From assembly GCA_937864085.1 (NCBI GenBank), contig CALMIH010000168.1:1-9911 (forward strand): a stretch of DNA of 9,911 nt. Reading direction: 5' to 3'. The position numbers and the translations under genes were made by a program. Under the pieces are notes generated by a model that saw only the letters and a program-made list of their open reading frames with translations, did no database searches and was not told where the DNA came from. Positions 1 through 6,097 of the stretch are shown in pieces. Within the stretch, counting starts at the first letter, position 1; the number at the start of each line of letters is the position of its first letter. This stretch comes from an uncultured Chloroflexota bacterium (GTDB lineage: Bacteria; Chloroflexota; Limnocylindria; Limnocylindrales; Limnocylindraceae).

Positions 1-78
1 GTTCGCGATCCCCACACGAAACGTCCAACGCCTCTTAGCGGGAGGAGTGGGGGGATGAGAGAACTCTACGGGATCATC

Positions 79-98
79 CGCCCCACGTCAACGGGGCG
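79..98 (-). terminator. Possible hairpin terminator downstream of tal
   Basis: An inverted repeat CGCCCC / GGGGCG lies about 10 nt past the tal stop codon on the minus strand. In the minus-strand transcript the 6-bp GC stem can be lengthened by two G-U pairs, leaving a UGAC tetraloop. No U-tract follows, so this is not a canonical intrinsic terminator. It may be a U-less terminator, a 3'-end protecting hairpin, or chance in GC-rich DNA. The rest of positions 1-108 shows no recognisable gene. Confidence 0.35.
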
Positions 99-108
99 TT
101 GCGAGCGG

Positions 109-765
109 CTACTTTCCGCCCTTCGCCTTCGCCCAATCGGCCTTGAAGACGGCGATCCCCTTGTCGGTGAGCGGATGCTTCGCCATCTGCTCAAGGACCT
201 TCAGCGGCATCGTGGCAACGTGTGCCCCAACGAGCGCCGACTCAGTCACATGGCGAGGGTGGCGAATTGATGCGGCCAAGATCTCGCAGTGATCGAGATC
301 CTCGTAGTGCGAGAAGATCTCCGCAAGCTCGCGGATCACCGTCATGCCATCTTCGCTGATGTCATCAAGCCGACCAACGAACGGGCTGATCAGTGACGCG
401 CCCGCCTTGGCGGCGAGGAGCCCTTGGTTTGCCGTGAAGATCAGTGTGCAGTTCGTCTTAATCCCCTCCGCCTTGAGGCGGCTGATGGCGGCGAGGCCAT
501 CGGTGGTCATTGGGATCTTGACCACGATGTTGGAGGCGATCTTGGCGAAGGCGAGTCCCTCACGGAGCATCCCCTCGGTGTCGTCGCTGATCACTTCGGC
601 CGAGACTGGGCCTGGGGTGAGAGCGCAGATCTCCTTCAGGAGCTCTTCGTAGGAGCCGCCAACCTTCGCGTAGAGCGACGGGTTGGTGGTGACGCCGTCA
701 ACGATCCCCCAGCTGATGCCGGTTTTGATCTCGTTGATATCTGCAGTGTCTAAGAAGAACTTCAT
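109..765 (-). CDS. tal: Transaldolase, short (TalC/MipB-like) class
   Basis: This 218-residue class I aldolase transfers a dihydroxyacetone unit between sedoheptulose-7-phosphate and glyceraldehyde-3-phosphate in the cytosolic non-oxidative pentose phosphate pathway. Visible family motifs are FLDTAD at 4-9 with catalytic Asp6, TTNPS at 26-30, the Schiff-base lysine K83 in VVKIPMT, SPFVGRLDD at 127-135, ASIRHP at 165-170 and HPLTD at 197-201. Glu57 (in SAEV) and Phe129 (in SPFVGR) occupy the positions that are Gln and Tyr in fructose-6-phosphate aldolase. This favours transaldolase over FSA. The length is normal for the short class; classical TalB is about 317 aa and is a different subfamily. 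The ATG lies in an ATGA overlap with the pyrG stop. An AGGAG sits 7 nt upstream, inside the pyrG coding region, so translational coupling to pyrG is likely. Its pathway partners are on the opposite strand from position 3580. Confidence 0.95.
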   Translation of the reverse strand: MKFFLDTADINEIKTGISWGIVDGVTTNPSLYAKVGGSYEELLKEICALTPGPVSAEVISDDTEGMLREGLAFAKIASNIVVKIPMTTDGLAAISRLKAEGIKTNCTLIFTANQGLLAAKAGASLISPFVGRLDDISEDGMTVIRELAEIFSHYEDLDHCEILAASIRHPRHVTESALVGAHVATMPLKVLEQMAKHPLTDKGIAVFKADWAKAKGGK

Positions 766-2507
766 GATGCTGCTCCTGTTCCGTTGCTTCGGCTTGCCGC
801 CTTGTGTGCGGCCGCCTCAATCGCCTTGCGGCGTTCCGCCTGTACCGTCTCATCATCGCGCACTCCCACCATTCGTGGGACGTAACCAGCAAGGCGACCC
901 TCTTTTAGCGCCACCGCAGCGCCAACGAAGCCGTCGAAGAGCGGGTTCGGTCGCAGTGGGCGGCTGGTGAACTCTGGGTGGAACTGGCTCGCCACGAACC
1001 ATGGGTGATCGGCGAGCTCGATGATCTCTACAAGGCGCCCGTCTGGCGAGACGCCGGAGAAGTTCATCCCGGCCGCCTCGAGCTGCGGCTTGAAGCGATT
1101 CGCCACCTCAAAGCGGTGGCGGTGGCGCTCGTAGGCGATCTCTGACCCGTAGACGGTTGCGGCACGCGAGCCTGCGGTGAGCTTGGCGGGGTAGAGGCCG
1201 AGCCGCTGCGTTCCACCCTTCTCCTCCACGCCGCGCTGGTCTGGCGTGAAGTCAATCACTGGATGCTTGGTGAACATGTCGAACTCGGTGGAATTAGCAT
1301 CGGCGGAGTTTAGCGCTTCACGACCGAGCTCGATCACAGCAATCTGCAACCCGAGGCAGAGCCCGAGGTACGGGATGCGCTCAGTGCGCGCCGTGTGTGC
1401 CGCACGAATCTTCCCCTCAATGCCGCGATAACCGTAGCCGCCAGGAACCAAGATGCCGTGTGCGCCGGCGAGTTGCGCCGAGACCTGTCCCGCATCGGCG
1501 TCATCAAGCTGTTCGGCGTTGACCCATCGAACGCGGACGTCGTGGCCGTGCGCCCAACCGGCGTGTCGGAGCGCCTCCATCACGGAGAGATACGCATCAG
1601 GGAGCTCGGTGTACTTCCCAACGATGGCGATCTCCACCGCCGGCTTCTCTGTCACGATCTCCGCAACGAGCTGCTCCCACTTCGCAAGCTGCGGCGTGGC
1701 GGGCGTGATGCCGAGTTCGCGAACGAGCAGGTCGCCAAGGCCGAACTTCTCGAACTGCAGCGGCACTTCGTAGATGGTGCGCGCGGTGGTGGCGGGGACG
1801 ACCGCCTCCATTGGAACGTCGGTGAAGAGGGCGATCTTCTCGCGCACATCATCTGGGACCGGATGATCGGCGCGGAGGATGATCACGTCGGGCTGAACAC
1901 CGCTGCCCCGCAACTCCTTCACCGAGTGTTGCGTCGGCTTCGTCTTCAGTTCGCCCGTTGCGGCGAGTTCTGGAAGGAGGGTGACGTGGATGTAGAGCGA
2001 GTTGCCGCGACCAACATCCTTCTTCAGTTGGCGAATCGCCTCAATGAACGGAAGTGACTCAATGTCACCCACCGTTCCACCAACTTCAACGATGACAACG
2101 TCAACGTCGTCGCCACCGAGACGCAAGACGCGCTCCTTAATCTCGTTGGTGATATGCGGAATCACCTGCACGGTGCCGCCAAGGTAGTCGCCGCGGCGCT
2201 CGCGCGCGATCACGGTGGAGTAGATGCGTCCCGTGGTGACGTTGGAGGCCTGCGAAAGGTTGACGTCAATGAAGCGCTCGTAGTGACCAAGGTCGAGATC
2301 GGTCTCTGCGCCGTCGTCAGTGATGTAGACCTCGCCGTGCTGGTACGGCGACATGGTGCCTGGGTCGACGTTGAGATACGGATCGAGCTTGATGACGGAG
2401 ATGCGCAGGCCACGCGCTTTCAGCAGCAGGCCGACAGAGGCGGCGGTGATGCCCTTACCGAGGGAGGAGGTGACGCCGCCGGTGACGAACACGAATTTCG
2501 TCGCCAT
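762..2507 (-). CDS. pyrG: CTP synthase (glutamine-hydrolysing)
   Basis: This enzyme makes CTP from UTP, ATP and glutamine, the last step of de novo pyrimidine nucleotide synthesis. The N-terminal amidoligase domain (about 1-268) shows FVTGGVTSSLGKG at 7-19, LDPYLNVDPG at 41-50 and EVGGTVGDIES at 141-151. The class I glutamine amidotransferase domain (about 290-535) shows GGYGYRG at 356-362, the nucleophile Cys384 in GLCLGLQ, and the His510/Glu512 pair in QFHPEF. All catalytic residues are present. At 581 aa it is longer than the usual 535-550. The extra length is a C-terminal tail after about residue 545, charged and ending in an Ala/Ser/Gly stretch. A conserved GGTMRLG motif reads GGTQRLG here, with Gln434. 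The ATG is preceded by GAGGGG 5 nt upstream, with a second purine box further up. It lies 66 nt after the transporter stop and overlaps tal by 4 nt. Confidence 0.98.
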   Translation of the reverse strand: MATKFVFVTGGVTSSLGKGITAASVGLLLKARGLRISVIKLDPYLNVDPGTMSPYQHGEVYITDDGAETDLDLGHYERFIDVNLSQASNVTTGRIYSTVIARERRGDYLGGTVQVIPHITNEIKERVLRLGGDDVDVVIVEVGGTVGDIESLPFIEAIRQLKKDVGRGNSLYIHVTLLPELAATGELKTKPTQHSVKELRGSGVQPDVIILRADHPVPDDVREKIALFTDVPMEAVVPATTARTIYEVPLQFEKFGLGDLLVRELGITPATPQLAKWEQLVAEIVTEKPAVEIAIVGKYTELPDAYLSVMEALRHAGWAHGHDVRVRWVNAEQLDDADAGQVSAQLAGAHGILVPGGYGYRGIEGKIRAAHTARTERIPYLGLCLGLQIAVIELGREALNSADANSTEFDMFTKHPVIDFTPDQRGVEEKGGTQRLGLYPAKLTAGSRAATVYGSEIAYERHRHRFEVANRFKPQLEAAGMNFSGVSPDGRLVEIIELADHPWFVASQFHPEFTSRPLRPNPLFDGFVGAAVALKEGRLAGYVPRMVGVRDDETVQAERRKAIEAAAHKAASRSNGTGAAS

Positions 2508-2540
2508 CTCGTCCCCTCTGCCTCCTCAAGTTGGGCGGGG

Positions 2541-2560
2541 CGCTCGGTGACTACCGAGCG
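2541..2560 (-). promoter_or_regulatory. Perfect 8-bp hairpin in the transporter-pyrG gap
   Basis: CGCTCGGT and ACCGAGCG form an uninterrupted 8-bp stem around a 4-nt loop, within the 66-bp gap between the transporter stop and the pyrG start. On the minus strand it is followed by a C-rich stretch and then the pyrG ribosome-binding region, with no U-run. It could be a U-less terminator for the transporter, an RNA-processing site, or a structured 5' leader of pyrG. pyrG leaders carry attenuators in Firmicutes, but nothing here matches that G-reiteration mechanism closely. The palindrome is seen directly; its role is open. Confidence 0.4.
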
Positions 2561-2573
2561 AGCCTGACGGAGT

Positions 2574-3506
2574 CTATCGCAGACGGCGGCGGAACGGGAG
2601 TTGCGTTTGGCGCCCCGCCCAGATCCCCAGGATGATCAGCGCGCCGCCGAGTGCCTGCACAGGGGCGAGCGCTTCGCCAAGGACAACCGCAGAGATAACG
2701 ACAGCAAGGAACGGGACGAGGAGCTGGAAGCTCGCCACGCGCGCAGGGCCAACCACCGGCACCGCGGTGAAGTAGAGGACGTTGGCGAGGCTGCTCGAAC
2801 CGAAGGTTGCATAGAGGATGCCGAAGATCGCAACGACGGGGATCGCCGGCGACCCAAGTTCGCTCCACTGGCTCGCGCCGAACGGAATCAAGACGGCACC
2901 ACCGATCACCATGCTCCACGCCGTCCAAGCGAGCGCGCCAGTACGTGGGATCACGCGCGCGCCGGCCAAGAGATATGACGCCCAGCAGGCGGCGGCGAGC
3001 AGTGTTGCCGTGACACCAGCGGTGGTGCCGCCAAATGCGCCGGCACCTTCGCCGATCGCAACGGCGGCAACGCCAGCAAATGCGATCAGCCCGCCGATTG
3101 CTATCGCAGGACGGAGCGGATCAATACGCAGGATCGCCGCAAAGATCGCGGTGAGGAACGGTGTCACCGCAATCAGGAGGGCGCTCGTGCCTGCATTAAT
3201 GGTGCCGAGTGATCCAGCCCAGAGGAGTTGATACGTCCCCTGACCAATGATGCCGAAGAGTCCGGTGATCAAAAGGTCACGTCGTGACATGCGGATGCTC
3301 CCGCCGCGCAGATGCGTCCAGAGCAAGACGATCAGGCCGGCCGCCGTAATACGAATCGCAGAGAACGGGAGGACGGGCCACGCCATCACCGCCGCCTTCA
3401 CTACGGTGAAGTTCGCCGCCCAGACCAACATGGCAATCAGGACGCCGATCTCAGCGATGCCTCGTGCGGTCATGGGACGCCTGTTCATCAAACGTTTACG
3501 GGGCAT
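2574..3506 (-). CDS. EamA-family (DMT superfamily) transporter, substrate unknown
   Basis: This is a predicted inner-membrane permease of 310 aa with about ten hydrophobic segments arranged as two EamA repeats, roughly residues 18-152 and 163-298. Typical signs are the first helix with VWAANFTVVKAA, then WAGSLGTINAGTSALL before TPFLTAIFA in the first repeat. The second repeat has NVLYFTAVPVVGPARVASF followed by PFLAVVISAVVLGEAL. The start at 3506 is chosen because GGAGGT lies 3 nt upstream. It also removes a longer, non-homologous lead that would run through the divergent tkt start. A second ATG at 3488 is possible but has no Shine-Dalgarno at proper spacing. Members export amino acids, nucleosides, sugars or drugs, and the sequence does not say which. 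It is upstream of pyrG in the same direction and may be co-transcribed, unless the hairpin at 2541-2560 terminates. Confidence 0.9.
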   Translation of the reverse strand: MPRKRLMNRRPMTARGIAEIGVLIAMLVWAANFTVVKAAVMAWPVLPFSAIRITAAGLIVLLWTHLRGGSIRMSRRDLLITGLFGIIGQGTYQLLWAGSLGTINAGTSALLIAVTPFLTAIFAAILRIDPLRPAIAIGGLIAFAGVAAVAIGEGAGAFGGTTAGVTATLLAAACWASYLLAGARVIPRTGALAWTAWSMVIGGAVLIPFGASQWSELGSPAIPVVAIFGILYATFGSSSLANVLYFTAVPVVGPARVASFQLLVPFLAVVISAVVLGEALAPVQALGGALIILGIWAGRQTQLPFRRRLR

Positions 3507-3579
3507 GGCACCTCCAATACTTCCGACGCTCTGGGAGTCTACAATCAGCAGACACCAGCCAACATGCAGGGGGTTACCT
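3507..3579. promoter_or_regulatory. Divergent promoter region between the transporter gene and tkt
   Basis: This 73-bp gap separates the two oppositely oriented gene groups and must hold, or lie near, both promoters. On the plus strand TACAAT at 3540-3545 is one mismatch from the consensus -10, but no good -35 lies 16-18 bp upstream. On the minus strand TAGACT (3541-3536) with TTGGCT (3562-3557) is a weaker match with a short 15-bp spacer. The two candidate -10 boxes overlap. At the ends lie the Shine-Dalgarno sequences: GGAGGT for the transporter (3515-3510) and AGGGGG for tkt (3568-3573, 6 nt before its ATG). No clear operator repeat is visible. Confidence 0.4.
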
Positions 3580-5628
3580 ATGGATTCACGACTGGAACAG
3601 TCCGCCATCACCACGATCCGCACCCTCGCAATTGACACCGTCCAGGCGGCAAACTCCGGTCACCCTGGCGCTCCAATGGGTTGCGCGCCGATGGCGCACA
3701 CGATCTGGACGCGCCACCTCCGCCACGCGCCGAGCACTCCCGGCTGGTTTGATCGCGACCGCTTCGTCCTCTCCAACGGCCACGCGAGTGCACTCCTCTA
3801 TTCACTGCTTCATCTCACCGGCTACGGGCTCACGGTTGGCGACCTGAAGTCATTCCGACAGTGGGGTTCACTGACGCCGGGACATCCAGAGTACGGACTG
3901 ACGGCGGGCGTTGAAGCCACCACGGGTCCACTCGGCCAAGGATTCGCCAACGGTGTTGGAATGGCGATCGCCGAGCGGCGCCTCGCCGCAGAGTTCAATC
4001 GACCAGGTCACACCGTGGTTGATCACCGCGTCTTCGCGATCGTCTCAGACGGCGATCTCCAAGAAGGGCTCGCGTCAGAGGCGGCATCACTCGCTGGACA
4101 CCTAAAGCTCGGCAAGTTGATCTATCTCTGGGATGACAACCTCATCCAGCTTGACGGACCAACATCAACCGCCTGGTCGGAAGATGTGCGCAAGCGATTC
4201 GATGCGTACGGCTGGCACACGAGCAGCGTTGCAGACGGCAACGACGTTGCGTCCATTGATGCGGCGATCAGCGCCGCGATCAAGGATGATCGGCCGAGCC
4301 TTATCGCCGTGCGCACCGTCATCGGCTTCGGTTCGCCGAATAAGGCGGGGAGCCAGAAGTCACACGGCGCACCGCTCGGCCCAGACGAAGTCAGGCTCAC
4401 CAAGACGGCGTATGGCGCAAATCCAGATGCAACCTTTGATGTCCCGGCAGATGTTGCCGCGTTCTACCGCGGCGCGATCACCAGCGGCGAGACGCTCGTT
4501 GCGGCGCACACCAAGCGACTCCTCGCCTATGCGACCGCCTTCCCAGCAGAGGCGGCCGAACTACAGCGCCGCATGGCGGGCCTACTGCCAAGCGGATGGG
4601 AGCGCGCGCTTCCAACGTATGAGCTCGGCGGTGATGCGCCAACGCGCAACGTCAGCCAGTCGAGCATCAAGGCGCTCGCCGCAGTGCTGCCAGAACTGAT
4701 CGGCGGAAGCGCGGATCTCTCCGAATCAAACCTCACCGACATTCATGAGGGTGGCCGCTTCACCGCAACGGAGTCTGGTCGCAACATCAGCTTCGGTGTG
4801 CGCGAGCACGCCATGGCGGCAATCACCAACGGAATCGTCTACCACGGCGGACTGATCCCGTTCAGCGCCACCTTCCTCACCTTCAGCGATTACATGCGCG
4901 GCTCGCTCCGACTCGCCGCACTCGCGGGGCTCGGCAGCATCTTCGTCTTCACCCATGACTCCATCGGCCTTGGCGAAGATGGTCCAACGCACCAGCCGGT
5001 TGAGCACTACGCCGCACTCCGCGCCATTCCAAATCTGCGCTTCTTCCGACCAGGCGACCCGAATGAGGCGGCGCGGGCGTGGGGTGTTGCGATTGAACGC
5101 CGCAGCGCACCGACGGTGCTCGCCTTTACGCGACAGAAACTGCCGGTGCTTCCTGGCTCTATCAGCGGTGCGGCGGCTGGCGTGAAGCGCGGCGCATATG
5201 TTGTGCGCGAAGCAAGTGTGCAGGCGAAGGTGATCCTCATCGCAACTGGGTCAGAAGTGCACCTTGCTGCTGCAGCAGCAGATCTCCTTGAAGCGTCTGG
5301 TACGCCAACACGTGTTGTCTCAGCGCCATGCCTTGAACTCTTCGGTGATCAAGATGCTGCATACCGCGAGTCAGTCCTCCCCGCCGCGGTTCGCGCGCGC
5401 GTCGGCATTGAGGCCGGTGTCAGCCTCGGATGGGATCGCTGGACCGGGAGCGACGGCGCAATCATCGCCATGGACCGCTTCGGCGCATCGGCACCCGCAC
5501 CGAAACTCTTCGCAGAGTTCGGCTTCACGCCAGAGCACATTGCAGAGGTTGCGCGCGGCGTGATCGCTGGGACGCACCGCGGTGTGATTCCAACGCCGCA
5601 CCTGCACGACGGTCATAAGGTCGGCTGA
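3580..5628 (+). CDS. tkt: Transketolase
   Basis: This is a thiamine-diphosphate-dependent transferase of two-carbon ketol units, linking pentose phosphates with fructose-6-phosphate and glyceraldehyde-3-phosphate. The 682 aa are normal for a full-length enzyme. Substrate-channel and cofactor histidines appear at H28 (SGHPGAPMG), H68 (SNGHAS), H102 (PGHPE), H262 (KSHGAP) and H471 (THQP). The ThDP/metal motif starts with SDGDLQEG at 156-163 and closes with DDNLI at 185-189. The catalytic Glu409 is in FGVREH. The pyrimidine-binding domain (about 355-525) and C-terminal domain (about 540-670, ending near FGFTPEHI) follow. The ATG at 3580 is chosen because AGGGGG lies 6 nt upstream and the family starts about 25 residues before SGHPG. 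The frame is open back to 3247, but that part is antisense to the transporter and unlike transketolase. It heads the rightward gene group; rpiB starts 1 nt after its stop. Confidence 0.97.
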   Translation: MDSRLEQSAITTIRTLAIDTVQAANSGHPGAPMGCAPMAHTIWTRHLRHAPSTPGWFDRDRFVLSNGHASALLYSLLHLTGYGLTVGDLKSFRQWGSLTPGHPEYGLTAGVEATTGPLGQGFANGVGMAIAERRLAAEFNRPGHTVVDHRVFAIVSDGDLQEGLASEAASLAGHLKLGKLIYLWDDNLIQLDGPTSTAWSEDVRKRFDAYGWHTSSVADGNDVASIDAAISAAIKDDRPSLIAVRTVIGFGSPNKAGSQKSHGAPLGPDEVRLTKTAYGANPDATFDVPADVAAFYRGAITSGETLVAAHTKRLLAYATAFPAEAAELQRRMAGLLPSGWERALPTYELGGDAPTRNVSQSSIKALAAVLPELIGGSADLSESNLTDIHEGGRFTATESGRNISFGVREHAMAAITNGIVYHGGLIPFSATFLTFSDYMRGSLRLAALAGLGSIFVFTHDSIGLGEDGPTHQPVEHYAALRAIPNLRFFRPGDPNEAARAWGVAIERRSAPTVLAFTRQKLPVLPGSISGAAAGVKRGAYVVREASVQAKVILIATGSEVHLAAAAADLLEASGTPTRVVSAPCLELFGDQDAAYRESVLPAAVRARVGIEAGVSLGWDRWTGSDGAIIAMDRFGASAPAPKLFAEFGFTPEHIAEVARGVIAGTHRGVIPTPHLHDGHKVG

Positions 5629-5629
5629 G

Positions 5630-6097
5630 GTGTCACAGCGGAAGCTCGCTATTGCCGCAGATCACGCGGGGGCTGCGTTGAAGTCGGCACTCCTGCACCA
5701 ACTGCAGAAGATTGCCCCTGAGTGGGAGGGGATCGATCTTGGCGGTGACGGGAGTGATCTGACCGACGATTACCCGGATGCGTCGCGCGCTGTTGCCGAA
5801 CTGATGCAGCGCGGCGGTGCAGAGCGCGGCCTGCTGATCTGCGGCTCAGGGATCGGCGTCACGATCGCCGCGAACAAGTTCCACGGTATCCGCGCCTCCA
5901 TTGCGCATGATCCAGCCTCAGCGGAGCAAGGGGTGGTGCATGACGCCATGAATGTCCTCTCGCTCGGCGCCAAGGTGATTGACGCTGCGACTGCAGCCAC
6001 GGTGCTCGCCGCCTTCCTTTCCGCCACGCCAAGTGACGCAGAGCGATACGTCCGGCGCACCAAGAAGGTGCAGCAGATCGAAGAGGAGCAGGGGTGA
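5630..6097 (+). CDS. rpiB: Ribose-5-phosphate isomerase B (RpiB/LacA/LacB family)
   Basis: This enzyme interconverts ribulose-5-phosphate and ribose-5-phosphate. The 155-aa protein has ADHAG at 10-14 (Asp11, His12), DYPD at 47-50, the catalytic-base Cys71 in CGSGIG at 71-76, ANKFHGIRA at 81-89 and His104 in the later active-site loop. That loop reads VVHDAMNVLSLGAKV, whereas the E. coli type has RQHNDTNVL. The Arg two before His and the Asn just after it are therefore replaced. I recall similar HDDMN loops in other RpiB-annotated proteins, so this may be a subfamily trait. The enzyme could also act on a different sugar phosphate. The GTG start is 1 nt after the tkt stop with a weak AAGG 9 nt upstream, suggesting coupling to tkt. 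Its stop overlaps the next gene by GTGA. Its neighbours support the ribose-5-phosphate role. Confidence 0.92.
   Translation: MSQRKLAIAADHAGAALKSALLHQLQKIAPEWEGIDLGGDGSDLTDDYPDASRAVAELMQRGGAERGLLICGSGIGVTIAANKFHGIRASIAHDPASAEQGVVHDAMNVLSLGAKVIDAATAATVLAAFLSATPSDAERYVRRTKKVQQIEEEQG

Noticed and set aside
55..270. Plus-strand ORF with a purine-rich GGGAGGAG stretch 7 nt before its ATG
   Set aside because: It is antisense to the 3' end of tal and its product resembles nothing I recognise. The G-rich stretch alone is weak evidence.
1395..2057. 220-aa plus-strand ORF
   Set aside because: It lies wholly antisense to pyrG, whose motifs are intact. The open frame follows from GC-rich codon bias.
3247..3579. 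111-residue N-terminal extension of transketolase
   Set aside because: It is antisense to the transporter gene and unlike transketolase. The ATG at 3580 has a proper Shine-Dalgarno sequence and the family-typical distance to SGHPG.
3507..3638. 44-residue N-terminal extension of the EamA transporter
   Set aside because: It would run back through the tkt start and has no homology. The ATG at 3506 has GGAGGT just upstream.
3961..3972. Cyanobacterial-like HIP1 octamer GCGATCGC
   Set aside because: I noticed only one copy; iterated HIP1 would be needed to suggest a cyanobacterial source.
5265..5280. Perfect 16-bp palindrome TGCTGCTGCAGCAGCA
   Set aside because: It encodes part of an alanine run in the transketolase C-terminal domain, so codon repetition explains it better than a binding site.
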